Source: Epiperipatus broadwayi
Taxonomy: Eukaryota > Onychophora > Udeonychophora > Euonychophora > Peripatidae
Length of the DNA stretch: 64,000 bases
Direction of reading: 5' to 3'
Assembly (NCBI GenBank): GCA_028023455.1
Contig: JAQFVV010006699.1
Span: forward strand, 248,001-312,000
Below, one piece after another: positions 1 to 12,209 of the stretch; the first letter of the stretch is position 1; every line of letters begins with the position of its first letter. Made by a program: the position numbers and the translations under genes. The notes under the pieces are model-generated. The model was not told the origin of the DNA. It searched no databases and saw only the letters and a program-made list of their open reading frames with translations.

Positions 1-304
1 TAAATCTGCAGCTTTTAACATAAAATGTATTTTCTATAAAAAATATGCAGTTGGTATGTAAATAACAGAATGCCTTGCTAATGGCTAAGTAGAAAAGGGG
101 TCAATCCTTTTATCCTTCCAATTCCTCCTTATATATCTGATGAGTGTGGTTTTACATGCAGTTAGAAATTTAGGTGTAGTTTGTAAAAAAAATATTTATC
201 AAGTTTATTTAAAAAAAATTTTCCAATGAAATATATTTTGTGAAACTCTTTCTTTATGAAATTATAAGCATTTATTTTATAACGTCTTGCGTGCGATTAT
301 AATT
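1..304. other. No gene seen
   Basis: AT-rich sequence without a plausible reading frame or repeat structure before the fold-back element that follows. Confidence 0.6.
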
Positions 305-778
305 ACGATAGAATGACAGCCTGTTAAGCTAATTGCGCAGACGCTGTGAGAATGTTATTAATAAATGAATACCTTCGAACAACCACATGATATAGTATTT
401 ATATAAGAGTAAAAAGGAATCCTCTTACCCTTACGACTCAAATGTTTTATATATGAGCAAATCTAAAGTAGTTGTAATGAAGGCGTGACTACATAATAGT
501 CACTTTAGAGTGGCGTTTAGTAAATTCTAGAAAATTTCATCGGCGTCATTCATACAGACATTATATATAGTAATTTAAAGTGACTATTATGTAGTCACGC
601 CTTCATTACAACTACTTTAGATTTGCTCATATATAAAACATTTGAGTCGTAAGGGTAAGAGGATTCCTTTTTACTCTTATATAAATAGTATATCATGTGG
701 TTGTTCGAAGGTATTCATTTATTAATAACATTCTCACAGCATCTGCACAATTAGCTTAACAGGCTGTCATTCTATCGT
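305..778. repeat. Fold-back element, family G
   Basis: Two arms of about 200 bp (305-506 and 575-778) are near-perfect reverse complements separated by a 68-bp spacer. The outer ends read ACGATAGAATGACAG and its complement; the inner ends converge on TAGTCAC. There is no coding capacity. I see no clear target duplication. It could be a non-autonomous element of the MITE or PLE pseudo-LTR kind; the family is not identified. Confidence 0.85.
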
Positions 779-2897
779 ATTTATGAAATTATGAAAAAAA
801 ATAATTCCAATATAAAATATCCCATTTGATCACAACAATATAACACATTCTTGAAAACAATTGTTTACAATTTAGAGGGGATAAATGGAACATTCCATGA
901 AAAATTGCATCATACTACAAATTGAAATGTCAATTGATCTAGTATGATAAGTGTCACTGATAGAAGAAGTTTGTCCATTAAGCATGTTATACTTCATTGA
1001 TTATATGATGTAGAATAAAGAACTTTTAAAATGAAGAAACTTTTGCAAAAATAATAAAATTTCATTTACCAGTATGTTTTTTACTGTGTATGGATATTTT
1101 TTTTTGTTTTAAAGCATTTGGAGATAATAAGTATACTGGCAAGATAAAATAGTTTGAATACTATTATTTTATTTATATATTTTTGTGCATATATCGTACA
1201 ATGTAGGGATGTAACAGTGGTCAGATAGTTAAAGCATACTGTTTATGTTTCAACTGATGAGAACAAATCAAAAGATCTTATTGTTGCATATGATTTAAAT
1301 AATTAGAAATTATTATGTCCTTTTGTTTGTTTCACTTACCCAAGAATATAATGTTAAACTCCTTGCAAAGCTTTAATGTAACAATTATTTATTAAACTCT
1401 TTGTATCAGTTTCATTAGTGAATATTATAAGTTGAAGAGAGCCATTTACACTATTAATGTTATTTGCTTATTAATATTATTTATTAGTTGTGTAAATAAA
1501 ATTGAATGAATTTTTTTTACTTAATAAGTTTATATTAATAATTTTATTTATTCATTCATATCACATTAATTCACAGTCACATTATAATTATCCTAAGCCC
1601 TGAGATCATTAATCATTTAATATTTTTAAATTTAAATATATTTGAAGTTAATAAAATTACTCTTTCCATTCAAATACATATGTTAACATGTGTAATGCAC
1701 TTTGCTATTAAAAATAAAAGATATGATTGATTTCTTTTATAGAACTTCTAAATAGAAATAGTGATAAAGTTATTGGTTGGTCAATGGCATCATCCATATT
1801 ATGCCATTTTATTTTTTGATTTTTTAAGCAAACTGGTAGGATGTAGCTGTGTTCATTATATTATAAAAGGTGGCATAATACACTAGCACACACTAAATAT
1901 TATTGATTCCGAAAGTATGGAAAAATTTATCACTGGATTTGTAAGTCTTGGTAAATATTTCCAGTCATGTCATACTAATTTATTTTAAATTTTAAATCAT
2001 CAAATCTTCAGAGTAATACATCCTCAATTTGAATGAGTAAACAAAAATAAGAGATAGCTGGTGTATCTAGTTAATAGAATTGTTTAATTGATTTATGAGG
2101 GATAGTGTGATCCACAACACATATGTTCTTCTCCATATCGCATTGTTTAATGTTTAATTACACCAGTGTTAGTTTGGTTGACATAATGTTAGAATTAGCT
2201 AATATAATTTGTATATCTTAAGTAAGAATACAAAGAAATTTCATGTTATGTTTAATTATTGTAATGTTAGTGTTGATAAATGTTAATAAAGCATATCTGA
2301 ATTGATTACTAACATGTGCGTTTGTTTGCAGTCTAAGCACAATAAGTTAGCTTTAATGTTAATTACTATTATGTTAGTCTAACTGTCATGAATATTGGAT
2401 TTGGTCAATAATGTGTTTATGTGTAAAGGAGAAATACAAAATGTTTCTTTGGCTATATAATGTAATAAATATTTTATTTATTTAAAAACTTTGTTTAAAG
2501 TTATTCCTTTAGATGCATTCATACTCTGCCCCCCCCCCCACACACATACATATCTACTATGATATGATTGCACTATTTATAAACTTAATAATGAAAATGT
2601 TCACGTCTGATGATGTTGTTTTCTCGATCCAAACACTATATGAAATGTTTATCTATTTGATGATCATCTGGGAGAGTTTGTGTACTTAGTTATTATTGAG
2701 ATGATGATTTGAAATCAAAAGGTACCCTATTTCTTTCACTATCTAACTACTATTTTATTAGAATTACGCTCAATTTTATGTCATTATATTTTATGGTGAT
2801 AATTGGTATCTACTGTAGAGTATGAATTTTTAAATAAGTTATATAATAAAACCCTGAGATATTCCATTACTGTTTTCAAAGTAGATATCAATTTACT
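779..2897. other. No gene seen
   Basis: About 2.1 kb of AT-rich sequence with a short C-run and CA tract near 2528-2548. No reading frame with recognisable protein similarity and no strong repeat was found by reading. Confidence 0.5.
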
Positions 2898-3050
2898 TAC
2901 TTAATTTAAACCTGTTATGCAGTAAAGTTAATTAGTTCTAATCTTTTTTTTACTTAATTTAAGCTTATCATAGAGTAAAGTTAATTAATACTGCCTCTTG
3001 TTTATTTAACTTAAGTTTATTATGAAGAAAAAGTTGATTAATGCATATCG
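2898..3050. repeat. Three degenerate tandem copies, ~53 bp
   Basis: Three successive units start near 2898, 2951 and 3003, each containing TACTTAATTTAA followed by a variant of AGTAAAGTTAATTA. Period 52-53 bp, clearly diverged. Confidence 0.65.
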
Positions 3051-3344
3051 ATGATGGGAGAAAATCAAATTGAACTATAACTTATTAATTTAAATGGAAA
3101 TAATTTTAATCATTTTCAATTACTTATTTATGGCAAAACCAAAAAGATATTTTAGTATCATTGATTCATAGAATGTCCTCTTCTATTTTATTTGCATATT
3201 TCATATTATAGAACTCTGTAGCCCCCACTGAACTAAGCTATAGTTAGACAGCTTTCAATGAGCTCAATAGTAATTTGCTTTGATTAAACATTGTCTCTTA
3301 AACACATATTTTGTATACAATGGATAGTATTAAAGACAAGTTTT

Positions 3345-3770
3345 TGTTACTCCTATTGTCTCATCGATCTCAGGAGTAATAGCCAATTTATTCATGGAAA
3401 ATATAGAAACTCGTGTTTTAGAATCGTCATCTTTAAAAGCTCTCATTTGGCTCAGATACATAGATGATAATTTTGTCATATGGCAACATGGAAAAATAAA
3501 TTACATGATTTTTTCATACATTTAAATAACATGCATCCTCATATTAAATTTACAATGGAGACAGAATCTGATGAAAAATTCCATTTCTTGATGTTCTAGT
3601 CACCAGAACACCAAATAGTTTATCTTTTTTGATTTACAGAAATAATACACACATGGACAGATCTTTACATTTTCATTCTCATCATCACCCATAATTTTCG
3701 TAGCCAAAACTCTTTTAAATAGAGCAATTAACCTTTCAGAAAAGTCACATCTGAAAGAAAAAAAAATCAT
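3345..3770 (+). pseudogene. Penelope-like reverse transcriptase fragment
   Basis: Reading across frames gives a recognisable reverse transcriptase palm: SGVIANLFMENIE, then LRYIDDNFVIW with the catalytic YIDD at 3457-3468, then HPHIKFTMETE, FLDVLVTR and a DRSLHFHSHHHP block. The order and wording match the RT domain of Penelope-like elements. At least two frameshifts (near 3490 and near 3588) and a stop near 3690 break the frame, so it is dead. The 5' part of the element is missing. The GIY-YIG domain of the same element follows about 100 bp downstream, in the order expected for PLEs. An LTR or LINE RT is less likely because no integrase, RNase H or ORF1 is present in this order. Confidence 0.85.
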
Positions 3771-3859
3771 ATTAATAGTGTTTTATTAACAAATAATTAT
3801 AATTATAAATTTATTTAAAAAGCCTTATTTCAATCCCAAAATGGACAAAATCCGAAACA

Positions 3860-4255
3860 AAAAGATTATAAATCAGCTATTAGGATTTGTGTTCCATATG
3901 TAAAACTACAGACAGTACTGGAGGTATATTAAAACGCTATATTATAAATACAGCGTTTTCTACTCATCAAAAGCTCAGCAATATAATAACCAAGCCTAAG
4001 GATTCAATCTGTCTTGAATGTCATGGTGTTTATCAAATCGCATGTGAAAATTGTAAATCTTGTAACATAGATATGAGTAGTCAACACATCAGTATTAGAA
4101 GAAAGGTGCATGCTAATGTAGTTAAACAACATTCATCATCAGTAGCACTCTCAATCCACACTATAGATTCAGGTCATAAAATTGATTTTTCTAGTACCAG
4201 ATAAATATCCAGATGTGATAATCTATATCACTCTGGTTTGGAATGAGTCACCCTA
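3860..4255 (+). pseudogene. Penelope-like GIY-YIG endonuclease fragment
   Basis: The open frame at 3887-4204 contains TAFSTHQKLSNIITKPKDS, a connector typical of PLEs, then GVYQIACENC (the GIY position), a position where YIG has decayed to NID, and IRRKVHANVVKQH with the conserved Arg and His. Upstream, a different frame gives IRICVPYVK, so a frameshift lies near 3890. A stop at 4202-4204 truncates the domain before the catalytic Glu. This is the C-terminal half of the element whose RT lies at 3345-3770. Its end runs straight into a family A repeat at about 4256, which suggests that family A is the pseudo-LTR or 3' region of this element. Confidence 0.85.
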
Positions 4256-4725
4256 TTGTGTGGAGAGTTATGCCTGTTTTAACAGCTTCAGAAAGCATAA
4301 GAAATAATGTTCATGTGATGTTTAGTGGTTTAATATAAATCCTACCTAATATGATAGAGGTGGCTATTATTATTAAAGAACCAAAAACATCAAAATATGT
4401 GTGTACTGAACTAAGTTCAGACCTATATAACTATGTAAGCTAATGAGCTTGGATTTAAAATGTTATGATTTCAATATTAGACTCATAGTTTTGTAATTAT
4501 ATAAAGATAAAAAGTCACTGCTAGAGGGTTGCATTAGATCCTAAGATCTACATGCAATACTCTCAGATCCAAGACTCCTCACTGATGAAGTCCACAACCT
4601 ACAATCTAATCAGGGGTATTAGATGAATAGGAATTAGATAGGGATTATATGCACAGACCTTCTTACATACTCTGCCTTGCAATGATTGGCAATACTGTAT
4701 GGAGATTTTTGTCTGTTTTGTACTC
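4256..4725 (+). mobile_element. Family A monomer, decayed, after PLE ORF
   Basis: A diverged single unit of the family A repeat. It begins and ends with variants of TATGGAGAGTTTTGCCT (near 4258 and 4698), a repeat distance of about 440 bp. It carries a ruined hammerhead at 4566-4627: the CTGATGA core survives at 4582-4588, but the GAAA element is gone. It is the most diverged A copy here and so presumably the oldest. Confidence 0.75.
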
Positions 4726-4789
4726 CACAATTGCATAAAAATATTACAAAAATATATAATCACAAAATTAAAAATACAAAAGCAAGAAT

Positions 4790-5650
4790 CATCAAATATT
4801 ACATCAGAAATGTAAAAAAAATAACATTGAATCAGTATCAAAACACATTACTGAGTTATTCAATTTAGATAATGATAACAACCAAACACAATTCAAAACA
4901 GAGCCATAAAAAATACAAGTGACCCATGACCGATATAATTTCTATATAATTCCTCTAAAGGACAAATTCAACTCACCAATTCAGCACCCTCTGTTGAAAT
5001 CTTTTTATTTTTAAAATTTTGATAACAAAGCCTTATAGTAACATTACTATTGCATATATTGAGCTTGGAAAATTCCTGTTAAAGAAATTCTATAAACTAC
5101 TAACAGAAAAATATCTATGGAACATCATCTATAAAATAATAAATCATAATAATAAAAGATATCTTTATATAGTATTTCATAATACAATACAGAAAAAAAT
5201 CTTTAGAAAAATATTAATTTTTTAAATGGAAAAATGCTTCGTTATATTAACCTAGATCAACCTGTAGTGTTGAATGGAAAAATTAAAATTTGTTTTGTAG
5301 ATTTTGTTGTAACTGATCTTTAATTTCTACTACAAAATATGGCGATACAGCTAATATTAAATATTCATTAGAAAAAAAAGTACCACACCCATATAATGGA
5401 ATTCAGTTTTTTTTTAATTTAACCCTAAGCAAAAATATTTATTCCACTGATCTATCGTGCTTTTATGCAACCAAATCTTCACTATTAATTATAAACTTTT
5501 AAAGGGACCTTTTCCCCAGTGCTTCTTCTGCAAAGAAAAAAACCACATAATTAAGGAATGTCCCAATAAATTTTATGTCATCTGCAGATGTAAAATAATG
5601 GGACCACTTTATGTACAAAAAACTCACAATAATTGCAAAATGATATAAAC
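4790..5650 (+). pseudogene. Gag/ORF1-like relic with CCHC zinc knuckle
   Basis: Broken frames encode a Lys/Asn-rich protein. The clearest part is CFFCKEKNHIIKEC (about 5519-5560), an exact CX2CX4HX4C zinc knuckle, followed by a second partial Cys/His cluster (VICRCK...HNNCK). Upstream, NITIAYIELGKFLLKKFY (5040-5095) and NLDQPVVLNGKIKICFVDF (about 5249-5305) look like the body of the same protein; several frameshifts separate them. Such knuckles occur in the gag or ORF1 proteins of retrotransposons and some cellular proteins. No RT follows, so the parent family is undetermined. Confidence 0.55.
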
Positions 5651-6355
5651 ACTAAAGCAAGATCTAAACAGATATGACTGTCATCAATATCTGACATAAT
5701 TAACCAATTCAAAATAACAGAACAAATTATGATTAAAAAACATCGTTTCTATAACTATTGCTCAAAATAAATTATGAATCTGAAAATAAGACATCTATCT
5801 CCTCATACAAACTAAAACTAAGTTACAATCCACTACCAGAAATAAAAGTCAGAAACTTATCGCTATGCGAGACAAAAAAAATTAGAAGTCTACATATTCC
5901 TCAAACTCTATTCAACTTGAAATCTTCAGTGGCAGACATTGAATAGGACTAGCACATGTGGATATCTTTTCATTTATCTCTGAAGAAAAAGTCATTTATA
6001 GCAGCAGTCTTTCACAGAAGAGACTTTAAAAATTTTAAGAATTTTAACAAACTCACCAATGAAATAATCTACTAAAACCAACACATCAACTCAATAAAAT
6101 TATCTTCACATTTAATATATCTATTCCTATTGAAGATCAGCATTTTTATATAATCCTGATAAATAAATAATGGGAAAGTTAATTAAACACTCCATAAAGG
6201 TAGCCTACAGATTCCTATTAAAGTTTCGTGCAAACAGCCTCAATCTCATATCTGTACCAATAAATATAAGTCATAAGATTTAATACTACATTATCATTCT
6301 TCAACCTGCAATGCATTTTAACATAATTGGAATTATATTAGAATTATAAATACAA
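5651..6355. other. No gene seen
   Basis: The short open frame at 5758-5946 has no recognisable domain and may be more of the decayed gag-like element. Nothing else is supported. Confidence 0.4.
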
Positions 6356-6602
6356 TTTATCCAAACCGCTTCAAACATTTTTTAGAAAACTCTTTATTTG
6401 TACATATACATACACCCACATTTCGACTGAACTGCAGTCTTCTTCAGAACAAGTTCATTTTGATCTCCTAAAAAAATAAACTTGCTCTGAAGAAATAAAC
6501 TAGCTCTGAAGAAGACTGCAGGTCAGTCGAAACGTAGGTGTATGTATATGTACAAATAAAGAGTTTTTTTCTAAAAAGTGTTTGAAGTGGTTTGGATAAA
6601 TT
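6356..6602. repeat. Fold-back element, family F
   Basis: Inverted arms at about 6356-6455 and 6495-6602. The inner part carries the sense motif CTGAAGAAGACTGCAG, then CAGTCGAAA: a CTGA-stem-CGAAA arrangement common in PLE pseudo-LTRs and resembling a worn hammerhead core (CTGAAGA instead of CTGANGA). No coding sequence. Confidence 0.8.
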
Positions 6603-7155
6603 TTATTTATAGAATATTACAGCAAAAGTAAAGAAAAGTGTGATTATGGTAATATTAGAGTTCTAAACTCTCCTCAAAGGCACTATTCATTCAGTATCTG
6701 GAAAAATAGTTCATCTCTTATATTATCTTATTCATAGAAAGAAAACTATTAGTCAGCAAATAAATAGATTCTTGAAGATTGTGGGGCAAAATTTGTTATT
6801 TAGAATTCTTCTAACTGAAACAGGAATTGACATTCTAGTTTGATATAAATCCCATTTAAGTCATTCAAAATATTATACCCGGATCAGTATGGTCTGCAAA
6901 TTTTTTTAAGCAGCTATTCTTTATTACAGTATTGCTATCAAAAAAAGCACGAAAACAAAACTGAGCATTTCTAATTTATCAATCACACAATCATTTTATT
7001 TTTCCATATCAAGCATTGTTAAAATATTTAGTGTATTTTTCTTTGTTTTTATTAACTGCTGTTTTACAACGAATAATATCTGGAGAAGATCGATGTTTAT
7101 TTTTTATTTTATCCTGTAATGACAATTGGGAAAATGTAATTATATATATATAAAT
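6603..7155. other. No gene seen
   Basis: AT-rich, with no open frame or repeat I can support. A short TA run lies at about 7141-7152. Confidence 0.5.
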
Positions 7156-7350
7156 TATTATTTTTGGGACTAAACCGTGTATTATCTTGCATTACAATCC
7201 GATATTTCGATGGACTAGCAACCATCATTATTGATAATGAAGGTTGTTTGTCCGTCGAAATATCGGATTGTAATGCAAAATATGACACGGTTTAGTCCCA
7301 AAAATAATAAGTTATCTACATCATACAACCGTGAAAACATTAAATATAAT
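7156..7350. repeat. Inverted repeat, family D copy 1
   Basis: Arms of about 75 bp (about 7158-7236 and 7240-7312) read GGGACTAAACCG...CCGATATTTCGATGG and its complement. The right arm is followed by TTATCTACATCATACAACCG, which is shared with the palindrome at 14548-14670. This links both to one PLE-type pseudo-LTR family. Confidence 0.8.
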
Positions 7351-7689
7351 ATAGATATTCAACACTAACACCTATCATTATAAATAATTAAAATATAGTT
7401 TTTTTTTTCATTTTGTCACATATTTCTGTAATAAATATTTATATATTAATTTATAAATATTAATTACAAAAAAGAGAATATTTTATTGATCATTCTAATA
7501 AAAACAATGAAAATTTATTACCTCTGAAAAAATACCCAGAATACTTAACCATATCGTATTTAAATTAGTATTAATGCTATGGCCATGTCGCATTGATAAA
7601 AATAAATAAATCTAGGCAGAACTCTTCTAAATTTACCGAATATGATGTTTCTGGCACTGTCAGAAAATTAGATACAGATATAAAATTAT

Positions 7690-8560
7690 TCTGTGAAATT
7701 TAATGGGTTCTGAATCATCATGATGGATAGTAGGATCTGTATTGGATAATACATTGCTAAACCCAAAGCAGTTTAAAAAAAGAAACAGGAAATATGAGCA
7801 TGAATTCAGGGGTATAACCTAATCCATATGCCAAATGGAATTCTGGTGATATTTAAACGATTGATCTGACACATAGTATTCTAGTAATATTCCATGGGTT
7901 GATCTGAATCATCATGATGGATATTAGGATCTATTTTTCGAGCCTGAAAACCATTGAAAAAAGAGCCTCAAAAATTAAAACAGCTAAAGAAATTACTCTA
8001 GTGATGTTTAATGGGTTGATGTGTTATCAGTCTTCCAGTGATATATAATGAGTTGATCTGAAACATCATGATGGATAAGAGGATCCATTTAAGGCAATAT
8101 GTTGTTACCCTAAAAACAATTAAAGAAAAACTGCTGATATTTAGTGAATTGATCTTAAGCATCATCAAGTATTGCATGTTCTATTTTAGGCAATACATTT
8201 CAAGCCATAAAGCAGTTTAGAAAAAAAGGCCAAAAGTTAAAATCAGATATCAATTATACTGGTTATATTTAATGGGCTGATCTGTTATTAGATATTCTGG
8301 AGTAATATTTAATGCGTTGACAAAGAAGCAACATGATGAATAGCAGAATCTATATTGGAAAATGCATTGCTAGTCCCAAGGCAGTTTAAAAAAAACTCAA
8401 AGTAAGTCCGAAACCAGTTATAAAAACAAGGTTGAAATTATTAAGTATTCTTGTGAGTTTTAATGGATTAATCAAAAGCAACATGATGAATATCATAATC
8501 TATATTGGGTATTACATTGCTAGTCCTAAAGCAATTTAAAAACAGATGCTGAGAAAAGTT
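7690..8560. repeat. Degenerate tandem array, ~165-bp units
   Basis: A theme recurs about six times: TTTAATGGGTTGATCTG, then CATCATGATGGATA, then AGGATCTATATTGG, then AAGCAGTTTAAAAAA. Clear occurrences start near 7700, 7895, 8048, 8140, 8310 and 8465. Units vary in length and sequence, so this is an old satellite-like array. Confidence 0.7.
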
Positions 8561-8582
8561 AATGGATATGTATTTTGGTAAT

Positions 8583-8660
8583 ACTTATAGCTGCCTTCCG
8601 GGCAGCTGATCCAGGTTTGCTTCCCGTTCAACACATTTGGCATATGAAAAAATAATAAAT
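8583..8660 (+). mobile_element. tRNA-related SINE fragment
   Basis: Contains GCTGCCTTCCGGGCAGCTGA and a B-box-like GGTTTGCTTCC, then a CATATG-A-rich tail. It matches the fuller copy at 40264-40335. The 5' half is missing. Confidence 0.6.
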
Positions 8661-10029
8661 ATAGGTATTGTGGTGATATTTAAGATATTAATGAATAGTA
8701 GTAGTATCTTCAATGTTGTACAAAATGGAAAGTAAAAAGATTAGTATCTCTAAAGACATACACAATGGTTATTGTATAACGAATTAACTGTTATACTAAA
8801 ATAAAAAACCATGTCTGACAGACTGCAATAGTAATTTTTAAGTAGCCTTTAGTGTTTAATGACAAGATTACAATTATTTTTGATTACCAAATTTTGTAAC
8901 CTTCAATTAAATTTAAATGGTTTATAAAAAGTTGCCTTTACAGGCAGTAACTAAAAATTATCAAGTAAATATTGGAAAGTATATTTAAAGCATTTTTAAA
9001 GACTATGTAAATATTAAAATATGTAAAACATTTTAAGAAATGTCATAAAAAACTGACGAAGAGGGCAGCACTTTCTGAACATAAGTGATAATACGAAAGT
9101 GGATTATTGGTTTTTATGCTGGGTTTGGGAAAAGATAAGGGGTATTTAGATATAAAGGCCATAGAGTTGACAAAGATTATGTTGTGGAAATGGGATGGAG
9201 CAGAATATGGGAGAACTTAGAGTGGGAATGTAAATAAAGTGGCCAACAGATTTCCCTGGGTATAATTGCTGATAGATTACTGACTTCGTTTAAACAGAAG
9301 CTACAGTACATCACATCACATGTATTAAATTATAGACTTTGAGAGCGTTCAATTCTAAGTAATCATGGTTAATCAATATCACATATACAGTTTAATTAAG
9401 TCATACAAATAAAATATGAAATCCAAATAAAAAATTAAACAGGATATAATTATATAATAATAGCAAACTAAAATATTATAAAATTATAATTTTAAGGAAA
9501 TTCAATTATAAAAATATATAAAACAAATTTAGTCAGGAGAAATATTTATTTGAAAAAAATCTTTAATACGAAATATAACTTAATGTTTACATATATAAAT
9601 GTATCGGTAAATAAAAGGGGGAGGGTGTGCTTTTCTGTAGATGTAAATCATAACCTAGTGCTAATATTAATATTTGCTTGTTGGTTGTTAGAATTGTCGT
9701 TTTTTTTTTTACTCGAAAGTTCACATTGATGAGGAGATACAGAATATGATCCTCTCTCTCAAGGCTTTTTATTACAGTTTTAGAGAAAATAATTTGTATA
9801 ATTAATAAAAAATTAAGAAAATAAAGGTAAATTAAAGTGTAAGACATCTCGATTTTGCAGATCATGTCATTGTAAAATAATGTTCAAAAAGTCAAAAATG
9901 TTACCGAAGACATTGACAAAAGTAAGCAGAACTAACCAGAAATGATAGTAAGTCTAACGTAATGATTTTTCAAAGAAAAGAACAATAAAGATTGATGTAA
10001 AGAGATTAAATGAAGTTAATAACTATTGA
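8661..10029. other. No gene seen
   Basis: AT-rich. The 92-codon minus frame at 9587-9865 is low-complexity, hydrophobic and without a recognisable domain, so I do not call it a gene. Confidence 0.45.
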
Positions 10030-10145
10030 CAAAGTGTTGTTAGCCGAGAGGTCATCGCAGCTGCCTTGCAAGGAAGTAGTTGTTGCAGACGGTTGTGGGT
10101 TCGCGTCCGGCCAATGCTATGACATATGGAGAGAAAAAAAAAAGA
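10030..10145 (+). mobile_element. tRNA-derived SINE
   Basis: A tRNA-like body with an A-box-like TTAGCCGAGAGG, the segment GCAGCTGCCTTGCAAGG, and a B-box-like GGTTCGCGTCC, then GCTATGACATATG and an A-rich tail. The same body-plus-tail occurs at 17436, 24668 (minus) and 51297, so it is a mobile family, not a tRNA gene. Confidence 0.75.
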
Positions 10146-12205
10146 TGTAAACATTATAAAGAAAATTATACAAATGAACTTTAATGACGTAATTTTGGTA
10201 AATTTACCTATTAAAAGAGCATAGTATATCTATGTGGAAAAGTTTTTAATAAATGTTACGCATTTATTGACCTAAAACACAGATGTTTATTAGAATAATA
10301 AATATTACTTACAGTAGAAGAATATGTTGATATTCAGCCGAAACTTTTGCATAGGGTTATGCTGTCATTCATATTTCATGGTAATTTTTAATCACATATT
10401 ATGCAATGTTCTCCCAACGGTTATTTACCATGGTGATCATTGTTCAGTAAAACAGTGTTAGAATAAATTGTATTATTTTTTTGCATGCAAACGCATATTA
10501 TTTGCAATTTCATCTAGTTTCATGTTCTGTTACTATTAGATGCTTCTATTAATGTACATTCTCATCTGTCAATATTGTTTATATGACAAATTTACTAGTT
10601 TATTCTTGAACATAGTATCCAGTCTACTTGAGTAAATATCACTATTTATGACATTGGAGCAATGCCAGGGTTTTGGAAACTTAGACAAATATAAAAAATA
10701 CTTGTAATATACTATTGTTTTATTTTCTTGGATCTGGTGGCATACAGTTGTACTGCTTGTAATTGAATGAAAGATATAAGCTAAGAATCAGTCCATTATC
10801 AATACAAGAAAACCTAAATAAAAAAATAGCTTCATGCAAAATAATAATCAATCAACAAAATTAAGAAAAACTAATATTTCCCAAGTTGGAAATAATTATT
10901 TAATAACTTGTTCTTTATTGATATTTTTCTGATAACAGAAGAAAAATGAGTAGAAAGAATATATATATATATATATATAAACAAATAACTAGAAACATTT
11001 TTTTAGCTCTTTTTAAAAATAAATCGTCTGTGTTATCATTAATGGAGAAATTGTATACCAAGCAATATATTTAATTCACTACTAATTATCTAGGAAAAAT
11101 AATAAGCATAATAATAATAATAAACAATATACCTGCATTTTTTAAAGGAAAAATAAAAACATTCTTGAAGTAAATATGAAAATTAAATACGACCATTCTT
11201 TAAGGGAAAATTACTATTGGAACATAAAATTCTAAGATTATGAACAAGAACTGAATATCTTTAATGACTTAAGAATAAAATTAAATTATATATTATACTA
11301 TACCCAAGATAAAATTCTTATAACTTCATTCATTCTATAAGACAACTGCAGTTATTATCATACTAATATATAGGAAAAAGTGCGTATTTTCCTCAATAAA
11401 TAAACTACCTAATTATATGTGCAGTCAATAAATAATGCGTCTATTTATTGTCTATGTTATAATATTCGTTTTTTTTTTTTTGGATCCAAATTTTATTATT
11501 ATAATCCAATTGAGAATTAATCTTTGGTTCTACTATATTTTTTTACATGTTTATTATTATAATTGCTAAATAAAAGAAAACTTTTCATTAAAAAAATGCA
11601 TTATTACTTTCAGTGCTTTGTAAAATGTGACTGGATGAAAACTTTTCACCTGGACAAACAGCTCAATAGAAAAATAGTTCTGCTAATGAGATAATATGCA
11701 TTTGTTTATTTAATGCTTTTTTTTTAAGAAAAACTAATTTATAAAATTTTATTTTGTTTTATAATATCAATATAGGTTAAGGTTTGTATCTGTCACGTAA
11801 CATTTAAGGATCTTGTAATGACAAAGGTATGTCTTACTATCATTACTTTGGGTTAAGTTTGTATTTAATATGAAGTAAAATCAATGAAATATATCTGATT
11901 TATTACATGCAACTGGAGATGTGAACTTTTCATGTTAGGTACTCATAAGAAAAAATGTTTTATATTTATTTTATCGAGTAAAACCGTATTTAAATTTATC
12001 AGAAGTAACTCTAAAAAAAAAAAAAAAATGCTAGCACAATATATTTTTTGTTTAAAGTTTGAACAGAATTTATATTATATTAATTAGGTAACAGTTACTC
12101 TTTAATAGCACATCCACTTTATTTAGTTTAAGCTGGTATGCTACCCATTGCTTTTGGATATTCCTTCATTAAAATTAAAATTATTATACTTTTCTGCTGT
12201 CATGT
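10146..12205. other. No gene seen
   Basis: About 2 kb of AT-rich sequence with a short (TA)n at 10961-10979 and homopolymer runs. No protein-like frame. Confidence 0.5.
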
Positions 12206-12209
12206 CCAT

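Noticed and set aside
1250-1290. CTGATGA near 1256
   Set aside because: No GAAA or stems follow.
10030-10145. Functional tRNA gene
   Set aside because: A- and B-box-like words are present, but the body is repeated with a common tail and A-rich end at several loci, and the B box deviates; a SINE fits better.
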